Positions 43,782 to 55,299 of a stretch of DNA of 64,000 nucleotides are shown here, one piece after another. The first letter of the stretch is position 1; every line of letters starts with the position of its first letter. The DNA lies in NCBI GenBank assembly GCA_026182355.1, contig JAPFBL010000321.1, forward strand, positions 62,001 to 126,000, given 5' to 3'. The position numbers and the translations under genes were made by a program. This DNA is from Hermatobates lingyangjiaoensis. Its lineage: Eukaryota; Arthropoda; Insecta; Hemiptera; Hermatobatidae. Under the pieces are notes generated by a model that was not told the origin of the DNA, made no database searches, and saw only the letters and a list, made by a program, of their open reading frames with translations.

Positions 43782-44429
43782 CTAGCTGTCAACCCTCTTT
43801 GAAGAGGCTATTGCCCTCGTGACGAAAGTATCAAGTTTGAAGAGACCGTTACTAATGTTTATAATATTTGATCTAATAAATTTAATTAGAGACGATTCAA
43901 TAATATTTCTTAACAACATTGATTTTTCATAGGTAATAAATTTAGCTCCTGTCCAATCAATATGATGATTTTCATTTTTTATATGTAAGAATAAGGCACT
44001 ACTTTTTTCCTGTCTACTTACGTTATATTGGTGTTGTTTTACACGTGTTTTTAATGATTTACCAGTTTGACCAATATAAATTTTATGGCAATTTTTGCAC
44101 GGTATTTTATAAATACCAGCGGACTCCAATTCGCTGGGAGAGTTTTTTATTAATTTACCCACGTTATTACGATTAGAAAAAACTATATTAAAATCAAGTT
44201 GTTTGGCTAATCTTGGAAGGGGGTCCAATGATTCGTGGTATGGCAAAACTATAGAATTTGATAATAAAAGGGGCTCTGTTGAAGTATTAGAGAAAGTTTT
44301 TTTCGCACCCTTCAAAGCTAAATCGATATAAGAAGAGGGGTATTTTAATGAAAGGGCAATTGACCTAATGTTATTAATCTCTTCATTAAGGAATTCAGGG
44401 GAGCAAACTCTTAACGCCCTCAAAAACAT
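43782..44429 (-). pseudogene. PLE protein C-terminus with GIY-YIG endonuclease
   Basis: A 215-codon open frame. The N-terminal half (RALRVCSPEFLNEEIN, IRSIALSLKYPS) is the region linking RT to endonuclease. Then GIYKIPCKNCHKIYIGQTGK supplies both the GIY and YIG motifs, followed by an R-VKQH segment, HIKNENHHID and ESSLIKF. CxxC in CKNC is typical of PLE endonucleases. The frame is intact, but the protein is truncated: the upstream RT part is fragmentary and frameshifted, so it is not autonomous. The start at 44429 is only the first Met after the shift. Confidence 0.85.
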
Positions 44430-44578
44430 ATTTCTAAAAACAGAAGTTTAACATTTTTTGGATGCGAAGAAAAAAAGTGAACATATGCAAGTACATTCAT
44501 AGGTTTTCTATATACACTAAAGCGTAACTCATTAGGTAACCTATGGATCATGACATCTAAGAAGGGCAAATTACCACT
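44430..44578 (-). pseudogene. PLE reverse transcriptase tail, frameshifted
   Basis: Minus-strand reading gives NLPFLDVMIHRLPNELRFSV, then YRKPMN and VHFFSSHPKNVK. LPFLDV followed by YRKP is the conserved end of the PLE RT domain. A one-base deletion near 44450 separates it from the endonuclease frame. Sequence upstream of LPFLDV is missing. Confidence 0.75.
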
Positions 44579-44772
44579 TATATACCACTTTATATACCAC
44601 TCTTCCCTCCCACTCTTCTCAACTCCTCACCAGATGTTTTCTGCATCTAGTGTTCAGTTGGGTTTTTGACTCTGACGAAGACCGCTTGTTACGGTTGAAA
44701 GATCTTAGTCTTGTTTTCCCATTTCTTATTGTGGTTTGATCATTGATTGTTATTTCACGTGTTTATGTGAAA

Positions 44773-44805
<33 letters not shown>

Positions 44806-44808
<3 letters not shown>

Positions 44809-45185
44809 GGAGTAAGATATATTATATGCTGTAATTAAGACCTCCTCCAAATTCTTCCCAGGGCAACCCCCCCTCCCTCAACTTTTTACGACACTGTACA
44901 AATTTATTTATTCAATTATTCTAAATGATATTTAATTATCATAATTGAAGTGAAACTTCTATTAAACAAATATGAGATATATTCTGGAGAACTTATAAAA
45001 TAATGGTTTGATAAAAATAAGAACAAATGAAATAAAAGTTTTTTTGTGGCGTAGGGGGGGGGGGGGGGGGGGGTGGGAGGGTAGGCTACGTCCCCTAGCT
45101 GCGACATTTTTAGGGGTGAAAATATAATAACACTGGCCAACGAAAAAAAAAAATTGTCATGGTGCCTAAGATGTTTTAACAGTTT
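44806..45185. other. Spacer with a G20 run
   Basis: A run of 20 G lies at 45054-45073, continuing as GTGGGAGGG. No frame or family. Runs of this kind are error-prone in sequencing. Confidence 0.5.
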
Positions 45186-45660
45186 TTATCTAACTTAAGG
45201 GCGCTGATTTCAGAAATCCTGTCGCTTTTTCTCTATCAGGTCTAGTTTTACTACTATGGCATCGCTGTAGGAAAGCGATAGCCACAATAAAGACAGGTAA
45301 ATTGAAGAAACAATATTTTTATTTAACTATAAAACACATATTCATTAATCACACCAAAATATTTGCAATACCTAAAGAATTGCAAATGTTTTACTCCACT
45401 TAATAACCATGCTTAATTTTTTTTTTACTCCAAAAATTTGGAATGCAAGTAAAAGCTTGAAGGTTTGTGATGACATAATCATTTAACATAGATCACAATA
45501 ACAACTTATAATTGTAATTGTGACGCTAGAATGTATTTAGGATATAGTAAACATCTCAATAACTTTAACCTGATTAGAAAAAATTAGTATGATTTTCGGA
45601 ATCAGCACCCCTAAATTATTTTAAATCAGCTTAGAAACCTTGGAAACCAAAAAATGTGGT
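45186..45660 (+). repeat. Dispersed repeat R2, second copy
   Basis: Aligns with 4290-4860 over AAGGGCGCTGATTTCAG, CTCTATCAGGTCTAG, ATTCATTAATCACACC and ATTTTCGGAATCAGC. It lacks the internal duplication of the 4.2-kb copy. Confidence 0.6.
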
Positions 45661-46230
45661 TTTTTGTTTTGTGAAGATTTGTTTTATTTTGTATATTACG
45701 TATCTTGAGATATTTATTTGAATCTAGGGAATTGCACAAGAAAATCTTGGAATACTGTTTAATTATCAGTGGCAACACTGTTTTATCATAAGAATGATAA
45801 TTGGGCGTATCTAATTGCTGAAATGAAATTACAGCAACAAATCAAAGTCATCATAATTAGACATCATTATATTCTCTAATTAGCATTTAATAGAGCATAA
45901 GTTAAACAGTCTATTTCATGTACATACTTTTACTTTTTATACCTGAAAATAGCACATTATATGAGGATAAGTTCTGTAAATTGTTTTGAGAATTACATTG
46001 ATAAGAAAGTTATAAGCCTTTTAACGAATTCAGAACATGTTTTTTCAAAGCTGAACCGATAACAATGAAATTTTGTTAAAAAATTGAACATAAGATCATA
46101 AGAACAATTTATAAAAAAAAAATCATAAAGTCCCGATTGTTGCAGAGGGCAATATACTATAAAAACTGAAATTTTGTTTTGGAATGAGATTAATTTTAAG
46201 GAAGCATATTTGGAAAAAAGTTCTAAATTC
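45661..46230. other. AT-rich spacer, nothing recognised
   Basis: No supported feature. Confidence 0.45.
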
Positions 46231-46330
46231 ATAAAGGCACCGACTATGGAATAGAATACAATAAAAATGTATAACAGGAATAGGTCAGTTAAACTTTCAA
46301 AAACAACATTCGGTTTTATTTAAAATGTTA
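46231..46330 (-). repeat. Possible family D tail remnant
   Basis: GGCACCGACTATGGAATAG is close to the family D inverted tail (AGTATCGACCGTGGAATAG at 19.66 kb), and GGTCAGTTAAAC follows in the expected place. No core survives. Confidence 0.35.
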
Positions 46331-46904
46331 GTGATGGATCAAAAATGCGAATGAAAATCAAATAATCCTAAAGCAGTCAACCGCTACAATAATATAAAAA
46401 GACTCAAAAAAATAACATGGAATATTATTAGAGTATAGATTTAAAATGAGGATGTTGCCAATTGAAGAGTGGAGATTAATCAAGATTGTATAAGGAAGGT
46501 TATATCACCGACAAACAAACCGATTTTTACAGACAACCAAAACTTAATTAACTCACTAGATCTGAATAAATAATAATTAAAATAGCTATAACACATCTAT
46601 TGTTAAGGAATGACTAAACCTTGTTCAAACTTTTTCTTTCTGCTTTTAACCTGTTCTTTAGCTAAAAATTTTCTTTCATTGAAATCAACATTATGTCCCA
46701 CAGTATACTCTATGTTGACAATGCAATGGCATTAATGTTATTTGCTTCATTGAACATGAATGTAACCACTAAACATTCGCACACTAATGGAGAAACCACT
46801 ACTATTCTACCAATGGGGCTCACAATGCATCTGATGTCTGGAGCTTCCAAGAAACACATGGAGACATTAACTACAGAAATCATAGTAAGAGGAACCAAAA
46901 TAAT
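46331..46904. other. Spacer with an unassigned open segment
   Basis: 46690-46900 is somewhat more balanced in composition and open on both strands. In one frame it reads TNGETTTILPMGLTMHLMS. No domain is recognised, and it abuts repeat R1 directly, so it may be part of that repeat. Confidence 0.35.
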
Positions 46905-47775
46905 GAAAATCTGGAGTGGCCTACACTCAACTATACTAAAAGTAAACATAATATTAAACATCTTTTGTGTCTAACATATAAATGCCCCATTTACACATAA
47001 TACAAATGTCTAAATGGGAGATGTTTATGTAGGAGTAGCCTACACTCAACTTTACTATAAGTAAACATAATATTAATCATATTTTGTATATAACATGAAA
47101 TGCCTCATTTCCACATAATATAAATGTCTAAATGGGAGATATTTATATGAGAGTAGCCTACATTCGACTTTACTATATGTAAACAAACATAATATTAATC
47201 ATATTTTGAGTATAACATATAATGTCCCATTTCCACATAATACAAATGTCTAAATGGGAGTGGCCTACACTCAACTTTACTATAAGTAAACATAATATTA
47301 ATCATATTTTGTATATAACATATAATGTCCCATTTCCACATAATATAAATGTCTAAATGGGAGATGCTTACTAGCCTTTCATTTTTTGAGTTAGTACAGA
47401 CGGTGATTGATCCAGCTATCAATATACTCGTATACACTTATTCTTGTATATCACACAACTGATACATATAATATCATTGGTATTACCACATCTGTAACAC
47501 TGTTGTAAAGCCAAAGTGAAGATTCCATGTTAAGAAATAATCCCTTACAGGAGAACATGGCTTTTGTTCCTATTCCTACACCCAGTATATCTGTCACATG
47601 GCCACTTGTAACATTACATGGCCAGTGGATCTATTACATTTGAAGTCGTTTATCTGACCTTCCACATTAAAGACATAAGCCAAAGTTTTCCCTTTAAGAC
47701 TTCAAAATATTCCTATTTTGTTTGAAAAATGTTAGAAATATGTAAGAAAAACTGCCAGTGTCATAGAATCAACGA
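46905..47775 (+). repeat. Dispersed repeat R1 with internal tandem units
   Basis: The 5' part is repeated four times at intervals of about 107-122 bp (GAGT(A/G)GCCTACACTCAAC near 46914, 47031, 47152 and 47259). The 3' part matches 2090-2455. This copy holds the empty site for the mariner MITE found in the 1.7-kb copy. Confidence 0.75.
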
Positions 47776-48100
47776 AAAATTAGCTTAAAATGAGTTATTT
47801 TACACACATAACACATAAGATTATACACATAAGAGAACAACCCATATACACAAACGAGATAATGGACACAGAGAGCAACAAACATTAACTTCCATCGGAA
47901 AACTCTATACCGAAATGTTATTCTGAATACGGTTCTATATGTGATTAGGATTTATCCTGTTTTATTGTTCTAGATTCGATATAAAGACGAAATTAAAGTA
48001 AAAAAAATAAAAATATTCATAAATTATATTACTTTTTTTTGTAAAAGATTACATAACTTTTATATAACGTATATACACATTGCTTATATAAATAAAAAGA
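47776..48100. other. AT-rich spacer, nothing recognised
   Basis: No supported feature. Confidence 0.45.
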
Positions 48101-48236
48101 TTTCACATAAACACGTGAAATAACAATCAATGATCAAACCACATTAGTTGGGTTTTTGACTCTGACGAAGACCGCTTGTTACGGTTGAAAGATCTTTAGT
48201 CTTGTTTTCCCATTTCTTATAGTGGTTTGATCATAT
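48101..48236 (+). repeat. PLE terminal repeat, family B, asymmetric palindrome
   Basis: The left has only the inverted distal block (ATTTCACATAAACACGTG, ATGATCAAACCACA). The right has a full plus unit with CTGACGA, A, GACCG/CGGTT and GAAAGATC. The core is intact. Confidence 0.8.
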
Positions 48237-51190
48237 ATTCCTTATATAAAACATTCATAACTTTATGTAAATCTTGTCTCAACGAAACAAGATTTAATAT
48301 CATATCTTATTAAAAATAAGGAAAATGATCTCAAATTAATTTTCAAAACATTTATTCATTTTCTTAGTAATCTTACTTATGTGTTAATGGTAAAAATGCA
48401 CTGCATTAACTAAACGAGAACTGAGTCAAACTGAGAACCAGTTTAACAAGAACTGAAATCCTTAAAATATAGTGTTCATTAAATTAAACAACATAATTAA
48501 AAGGTTTATATAATGCAAAAAAAAAGAAGAACATTTAAAAAACAATGTCTTAATAGCATTTTTCTAAATTCTGTATTTCAATAGTATACTATCTTAAAAC
48601 GTCATATATTTTCTTTAAGTTTCATTGTATTAACAATGAAAGGTAAAAATATTAAAACAAATGGTTAACTTTTAATGTCAGTAAAAACATCACAATATAT
48701 CACAATCACATATAAGTGATTGAAATCACATATTTGAAATCACAATATAGCAAATTGTGTATTTCAAATTATTTCTTTCAATTTTAAATCCATTAATAAG
48801 TTACCAATTAATAATAAGTAATATTAATTAATAAATAAACTATTAATTGCAACTAAATACGATTAAATATAACAAATATGCTTGAAATGAGTCACTACAT
48901 TTAATATATCAAATAAATTAAAAGCAGTAATGAGTTTAATCATTTAATTTAATGAGTTTAATAGTTTTATAACTATTTCCAAGATACAAATCAATTTGAT
49001 TTAACCTGAATAAAACAAAATAAGTTTCAGCTAAATTATTAAAACTAATATAAAACCAAAACTGGTAGTAAACTAAGTTTCTTAATGTTTGCATAGAAAC
49101 ATTGATTCAAAAAAGATATACCTATATCTGATATTATGGTTTTTTTAAAGTTGTTAAAATTGTTTTGCAAAAATTCATACTTAGTTGTAAAGGATATAAA
49201 ATTTCATTACAAACTGAACCATTAGTCTTATTATAACATACTGTTACTAATATTTGTGATGTTTCTGTAAATATAATTATTATACTATCTTCCTTCCCTT
49301 TTTTTTAAAAAAATTTATAATGATTATATTTGAATTGCATCTATTATTATTATTATATACAGAAACCCAATGAATTATATAATATTCTAAATAATTAGAC
49401 ACAATTAAATGGAGTTATACTACATTATTTTTTGTAGGAATTACTTTTTTTACATTATACTTTAATTGTATATTACTTTAAATGAGTAATGTTTAAAAAC
49501 TTTGGAGGCATTATTTAATAAGAAAATAATTTTCATGCTAATTAGTAAAGATGACTTTCATTTTCTTTTCATTACTGTTAATTTGGTGTATTTACTTCTG
49601 TAATTGTTTGCCATCATGAAATAGTTAAAAATTAACGCAATGCAGTAAAAGAATAATAGAAGATAATATTAAATTTTGTTCTAACCTTCTTTTGATGTGC
49701 AGATTTGTTCATTTCTTCCTTCTTTTCAAACACTTATACGAACGCAAAAATAATTTCACACGTGTGCATCACAATGTTATCTAATAAATAAAATCACTTT
49801 TAAACAGTTATATATTATAATATTTGTCTAAACTGTGATAAAAAAAAACCGACGCTTACAGCTATAAAAAATGAACATTCGCCATTTTGATTTGAACAAT
49901 TATAACCCATTCGGCGCTTACTTAATCCAGTGTTGTTTATATAATAATCATGAACTAAATAAGACCTAAAAATAGTTGGTGAGTTGTATTAAAAAAAAAA
50001 TGATTCTATATAATTGATGTTAATTTTAAATAAGCATTTTTAAATAGATAATTTTATAATAAAATACAAAAATGACTTGCCTTTTCAGATCGGTCGATAA
50101 TTATGTTTTATATTTTAAGATATTTATGTTGCTGTGCACTCAACTTTGCTTATTAAAATATTTAATTCAATAATTCGTTTTAATTCAGTTATCTCTAATC
50201 TACTTATTTTAACGAAAATGTAATCATTGTGAAAGCTTTGTAAACAAGTAAAATGAATCACGATGACTATTCAATTAAGACAAGCCATTTGCTGAATCAT
50301 TTTAATTTTCAATAGGTGCCAAATTTATACGGTAGAGTTAATTATTACCATATCAATGAGTTAGTAAAAAACCAAGAAATAATAATACACTTTAATAAGA
50401 TGAAACCAGTTTTTTTTTTAAATTTTACTGATAACATTATATTTTTAGATAATATTTGCATAATTAATTATTTTTCTAAACTAAATTTTATTTTAAGCCG
50501 CTTAATTAGTTGCGTAATTTCTTTTATTTAATTATCTTAATATATAATAATAACTATTTATTGCATTATACAACGTCACACTCATATCTTATTTATATTA
50601 TACAGATTGTTAATGCAAATCGCCTTTTGCCGTGGTACTCGGAAACGAGTGAGTTCCGTATTACGATATTTAGTAAGCTACATTTATATACAATGATATA
50701 TACAGGCTTCAAATATTAACAGATATAATAATAAACAATTAATGCGTCATTCTAAAGTTTGTTACCCAAATTCTTGTTTACATTTTTATTATTTTATGAA
50801 TTCTTTACTTACTTCTCTCAGTTATCCTATTTTTATTATAATGAGTTTTGACTTTACTTCTGCTTTCTTCCTTTGATATGAATCTACAGATTAATTTAAC
50901 TATTGAATATATGAATGATACAAAAATTAATTACTAAATATCAATTAGAATAATTAAATTAATAAATTATTGAGTAAGTTATTATGCTATACAATCTAAG
51001 TCTTTTACTTCACAAAGTATGGTTAATTATAAAATAAATTTGTTGCTTTACTTTTATATACATCAGACTAACATTTTTTATGTTTCTTATTTTTATATCA
51101 CCATTATTTTTATAGATACACCTCACAATACACTGTTGTCAATCTTAATATATAAATAAATTTAATTTATTTACATTATTCATCGATAAC
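48237..51190. other. About 3 kb of very AT-rich DNA without features
   Basis: No repeat family, tandem array, SINE head or PLE block was seen, which makes it the longest repeat-poor stretch in the window. Open frames at 50316-50719 are composition-driven (I, F, N, Y, L). It could be intronic or intergenic. Confidence 0.5.
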
Positions 51191-51282
51191 TCTGTTGGGT
51201 TTTTGACTCTGACGAAGACCACTTGTTACGGTTGAAAGATCTTAGTCTTGTTTTCCCATTTATTATTGTGGTTTGATCCATT
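51191..51282 (+). repeat. PLE terminal repeat, family B, solo
   Basis: GTTGGGTTTTTGACTCTGAC, then GACGAAGACCACTTGTTACGG and TTGAAAGATCTTAG, ending at TTGTGGTTTGATCC. One stem II base differs (GACCA). The TTTCACGTG end block is missing. Confidence 0.8.
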
Positions 51283-51374
51283 ACATTATTCATTAAAGTA
51301 GTAATTGTAGAAACAAATTAATTCTATTAACTCACCAATTACGCAAGCAGTTATTGTAAGGGTGTTACTCATGA

Positions 51375-51567
51375 TTAGAAAGGAGAAGAAATACTAAGTC
51401 TACACACAGAAGGAGTCAGTGTTCTTTGACTCCTTAGACAGTCAATATCACCTTCCTGTGGCAAATATTACCTGACGATGAACACTAAGTGTTTGAAACA
51501 CGCCACCGTTTGATGAAATCTTTTTTGTGAGTGTAAACTTAGTGTTTCTTTCCCTTTCTAATCAAAA
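51375..51567. repeat. PLE terminal-repeat palindrome, family E variant
   Basis: Outer arms GATTAGAAAGGAG…AATACTAAGT and the complement flank a plus core: CTGACGA (51472-51478), T, stem II GAACAC/GTGTTT with loop TAA, then GAAA (51495-51498) and CACG. An inner GGAGTCA/TGACTCC hairpin precedes the core. Confidence 0.75.
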
Positions 51568-51745
51568 TCTGGAGTGGCTTACACTCAACTTTACTATAAG
51601 TAAATATAATATCAAAATTCTTGATAAACAATTCAATTTTTCGTTTTATTTGTATTTAATAATCCTTATGAATTAGATGCATTCATTAGCTCTAACCATT
51701 TCTGTGGAAATGGTTAACAATTTAACTTCCTGCTCTAATCGTTCC
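51568..51745 (+). repeat. R1-related fragment
   Basis: ATCTGGAGTGGCTTACACTC and CATTCATTAGCTCTAACC are shared with 54115-54270. The first block also opens the R1 units at 46.9 kb. Confidence 0.6.
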
Positions 51746-51789
51746 AGTATGACGTATATTGGTCTGGAATCAGGTTATGTAACTTTCCA

Positions 51790-52772
51790 GGTTATATATA
51801 TATATATATATATATAGCCTCACTAAGTTAAAGGTCTAGGAGAACAACTAAGCAGAACAATAAAAGCTAATACAACCTGCAAAATAGCGTACAAAAATAC
51901 AAAAACACTCAATAATACAGTTTTTTTCAAAACTAAAATCCATCATACCTAACCATAACAAAAGCAATATAGTATACCAAATTAACTGCACAAATTGCAA
52001 CATGACATATATAGGACAAACCAGTCAGTACTTAGGAAATAGATTGGCACAACACAAAACGGACATTAAAAAAAAAAATATTACATGTGCCTTAGCAAAA
52101 CATGCCATGACGTCTCTTTAAATCACACTTTTGACTTTACAAATTCTAAAATCATTGACATGGAAGCAGGAACTGGGAAAAGAATAATAAAAGAAATGAT
52201 ACACATACAGAAAACTCCTAACACTTGTAATTCGAGGTCTGATATTGAAAAGTTTAGCCATATTTATACAAACATTCTTTCCCATCCCCCGTCACAATAA
52301 CAATAGTAAATCATTGTAACATGGATGATAACCTTAAGTCATAAACTAACCTTTCTTTTTGTAACCTTCATATGTTCACCCTCCCTGTTTGTTAAAATGA
52401 TAGATGAATATAACAAAGTAGTGTTTTTCGTACTTATAACCAATTAATTCTCATGTAACTTAAATAACCATTAGCACACTTTCCAAGGTAAAACTAATTT
52501 CCTTTTGTCTGATACTTTAAAATAGATGTGTACACAACAACTCTGATTACAAAATAACCTTTTCTATGTATCTGTTGGTCTCAAAAAATTTGTGTTAGTT
52601 CTGTATGTGAGTTGTAGATTGTTTTGGTAAATGTACGAGTATTATAGTTCTTACTCTAATTTCAGCGCTGAAGATGATGTACAAATACATCGAAACGTCG
52701 GCCTAGGAAGGAGTTTATTTTCTTTTATTTGACCTAGCCCTCAATAACAAAATATAGAATATATATATATAT
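51790..52772 (+). mobile_element. PLE family A copy, 5'-truncated
   Basis: A TA tract, then a decayed protein end (51830-52300), a 3' region of about 370 bp, and the family A core: CTGAAGA (52668-52674), T, stem II GATGTA/TACATC with loop CAAA, then GAAA (52692-52695). It ends with TTTGACCTAGCCCTCAATAAC and (TA)n. It shows that the core of the 8.55-kb palindrome also belongs to a PLE. Confidence 0.85.
51840..52300 (+). pseudogene. PLE GIY-YIG endonuclease, decayed
   Basis: Pieces in shifting frames include NCTNCNMTYIGQTSQYLGNR and AQHKTDIKKK, then SLNHTFDFTNSKIIDMEAG and TPNTCNSRSDIEKFSHIY. CTNC with TYIG matches the CxxC and YIG positions of PLE endonucleases. The GIY residue cannot be placed with certainty. 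At least one frameshift (near 52115) breaks it. Confidence 0.7.
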
Positions 52773-53099
52773 CTAGAAAAAAAGACATGTAATTCATTAT
52801 CTCAATTATTTGTTATTAAGTCTCGTTCTAATAATGAATATAACTTATATTGACTTAAATAATTACAAAGAAACTGGTTTGTCTCACATTGTAGTTAAGC
52901 TCAAATAAGAACGTGATATTATTAATAAGTTTTAAATTTTATAAATGCTTAAAATTTTTTGGTAACGCTCCATACCAAAAAATGAATACCAACCATCTAT
53001 GTGACACCAAAGGTCATTTATTTACTGATGAATGTAATAATTTCATTAGATTTTATAGTCATAAAAAACCAAGACAAATAAAGAATCTGGCATCGTTTA
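52773..53099. other. AT-rich spacer, nothing recognised
   Basis: No supported feature. Confidence 0.45.
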
Positions 53100-53378
53100 T
53101 CAAATAGGAAATTTTTCCCTTCAGAGAACACACATTTATCCCTTCCAATCACCCAGTCATTCACACTATGAGGCTCATTTTTGTGTAAAATATTTACTTG
53201 ATCCATCAAATATAATTGACTGTAGTGGGTATACAAGCTTTTGGATACACACTCACCCACCCACAAATATACATCATAGAAAAGATGCTATAAAACGACT
53301 TTGGGGACCTCCAAATATATAAATCTCGAGACTAAATTTTCACGATAGCTATAATTTTTTTATAGTAAAGTAAAAAAA
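53100..53378 (+). repeat. Dispersed repeat R3, probable LINE 3' end
   Basis: The most diverged R3 copy. GAGGCTCATTTTTGTGTAAAAT, CACTCACCCACCCAC, ATAAAACGACTTTGGGG and the final TATAGTAAAGTAAAA are recognisable. Confidence 0.55.
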
Positions 53379-53399
53379 AAACGATATGAGTTCATCATA

Positions 53400-53748
53400 G
53401 ACTCAAAATTATTAGTTGTGCAATCCGTAATTGTGTGGTATTTACTCATTCTGAGGTAAAATGGATAAACCAACAAAAGTCTCCACACAAATGAAGTTTT
53501 ATTCAACGCGTTTCGAACACTTTGTGTTCATCATCAGGAAGACACCAAGGATGTGGTACTGACGGGTTGGTCAAGTGAAAACAACTCTATTGTTTTCTCT
53601 ATTGTTGTTTTCACTTGACCAACCCGTCAGTACCACATCCTTGGTGTCTTCCTGATGATGAACACAAAGTGTTCGAAACGCGTTGAATAAAACTTCATTT
53701 GTGTGGAGACTTTTGTTGGTTTATCCATTTTACCTCAGAATGAGACTC
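53400..53748. repeat. PLE terminal-repeat palindrome, family E
   Basis: The arms are almost perfect: TGAGGTAAAATGGATAAACC, CAACGCGTTTCGAACAC, GTACTGACGGGTTGG and complements. They meet around a CTATTGTTTTCTCTATTG centre. The plus core is CTGATGA (53652-53658), T, GAACAC/GTGTTC with loop AAA, then GAAA and CGCG. Core boxes are intact on both strands. This is the cleanest hammerhead-like copy in the window. Confidence 0.9.
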
Positions 53749-54114
53749 AAAATTGTTCAAGCCGAGTGTAATAAAAAGATGAAACCACATATGAATAAAA
53801 AATTAGGAAGTAGTGATAGAATTTTAAGTTATTTGTAATAACACAATGCTAAGCAGAACTAACCCAGGTGGTAACAGGGATAGTATTAAACAACTTAATA
53901 CTATTAAACATTTTAATACTCCTAACTGACTCCGCTTTACTATATAAAAGGAGAAAACATTGCAAAAAAAACATTCTAATTCAGAAGATAGTTCTAGGAA
54001 AGTGTTGAAACATGTTGATAGTACTAAGTATGCTATCTAGTTTAGATGGAATAAAAAAAAAAACGCGATTTAGGAAGGCTGTTAAACTTAACAGAAGCAA
54101 GTTTCTGCAAACTG
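53749..54114 (+). repeat. Spacer with a decayed family J core
   Basis: TTCAGAAGATAGTTCTAGG followed by GTGTTGAAACATGTTGAT (about 53980-54020) matches the family J centre at 12.57 kb (TTCTGAAGATAGTTGG, GAAACATGTC). The rest is unassigned. Confidence 0.4.
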
Positions 54115-54272
54115 TACAATCTGGAGTAGCCTATACTCAACTTTACTATAAGCAAATATAATATCAAACTTATTGACAAACAATTGTTTATTTAGCTTTA
54201 TTTGTATTTAACAATCGTTATGAATTAGATACATTCATTAGCTCTAACCATTTCTGTTGAAATATCTTTAAT
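54115..54272 (+). repeat. R1-related fragment
   Basis: ATCTGGAGTAGCCTATACTC through CATTCATTAGCTCTAACC, co-linear with 51568-51745. Confidence 0.6.
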
Positions 54273-54690
54273 CATATATCTATATCTATATATATATATA
54301 TATATATATATACACAAAATTAAAGTCTATCAGGACTCGGTTAGTTCTGATAATGTGAACTTGGTTAGGTTCGAATTAAACTCTTATTGCCAATATTTGC
54401 TTTTTATTTAAAACCTTTTTCATAGGTAGAAGTACACAGTTTTGAAACAAAAAAAAAAGAAAAAGAAAGTATTATGTGTTCAATCAAACTAGACAATTAT
54501 TGTTAAAATCCACAGACTATATTTCTTTCTAAAATAATCATTAATGTAATACTTAGTTTTTCTGTTTCAATATTTTATACTTCTGCCTATGAAAAAGGTT
54601 TTAAATAAAAACCGAAAAGTTGGAAATGAGAGTTTAATTTTTTATCCTGGAAAATTGACCGAACCCCGATTAGAGAACACACCTACTATA
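54273..54690. repeat. PLE terminal-repeat palindrome, family D
   Basis: After (TA)n, a minus copy (CTATCAGGACTCGGTTAG to AACCTTTTTCATAGG) faces a plus copy (CTGCCTATGAAAAAGG to AAAACCGAAAAGTTGG and ATCCTGGAAAATTGACC). The last block and AACACACCTA match the 262-552 element. The core boxes are mutated. Confidence 0.7.
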
Positions 54691-54983
54691 TATATAAATC
54701 AAAATATTAAAACGGTCCAAACCGGACAGATATATAAATGAAAAAAGACAACAAATAGAAGAAGCGAGAAAACTTACTGGGTCGATATTTCGAACTGAAG
54801 TTCGTCGTCAGGGAGAAGAAGGGAAGAAGAAGGGAAGAGGAAGATACACGTGCGTCCACTCGTACAGTGTACGAGTGGACGCACGTGCCTCTTCCTCTTC
54901 CCTTCTTCTCCCTGACGACGAACTTCAGTTCGAAATATCGACCCAGTAAGTTTTCTCGCTTCTTCTATTTGTTGTCTTTTTTC

Positions 54984-55018
<35 letters not shown>
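54691..55018. repeat. PLE terminal-repeat palindrome, family K
   Basis: Arms of about 125 bp are near perfect. Plus core: CTGACGA (54912-54918), C, stem II GAAC/GTTC with loop TTCA, then GAAA (54932-54935) and TATCGACCC. The centre has a GTACGAGTGGACGCACGTG-type hairpin. Only the left side has ACGGTCCAAACCGGACAG. TA tracts lie on the right. Confidence 0.85.
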
Positions 55019-55023
<5 letters not shown>

Positions 55024-55290
55024 ATTAAACGGTCCAACAGGACTACTAGTTAACGAAGGAAAGAGAAAAACAGATAAAAACACACACAAAAAAGACACAA
55101 CGATATTTCGACATTCGTCATCATCGGGCAGAAGTAGTCCCTTTGAGTAGCTGAAGCTAACTGAGTTACTCAAAGGGACTACTTCTTCCCGATGACGACG
55201 AATGTCGAAATATCGTTGTGAGTCTTTTTTGTGTGTGTTTTTATCTGTTTTTCTCTTTCCTTTTTGAGCTATATATATGTATATATTGAT
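55019..55290. repeat. PLE terminal-repeat palindrome, family C-related
   Basis: Starts ACGGTCCAACAGGACTACT. The arms carry AGACACAACGATATTTCG and complement. Plus core: CCGATGA (55189-55195), C, GAC/GTC with loop GAAT, then GAAA (55207-55210) and TATCG. The inner CTCAAAGGGACTAC arms also pair. Same core as the 22.9-24.4 kb PLE, with different flanks. Confidence 0.8.
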
Positions 55291-55299
55291 ATAGCTTCT

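Larger units (their letters stand above)
43527..44805. mobile_element. PLE family B, 5'-truncated, with inverted terminal cores
   Basis: Layout on plus: a TA tract and ATGATCAAACC, a minus-oriented family B core (43560-43615), 3' UTR, the endonuclease coding end on minus, a short RT tail, a truncated junction at about 44570, and a plus-oriented repeat of the 3' UTR and core (CTGACGA about 44670, GAAA about 44697). It ends in TTTCACGTGTTTATGTGAAA and (TA)n. This copy ties the abundant family B core to a Penelope-like protein. Confidence 0.85.

Noticed and set aside
46690..46974. 93-codon plus-strand frame
   Set aside because: It runs into repeat R1, is open on the other strand too, and has no recognisable domain.
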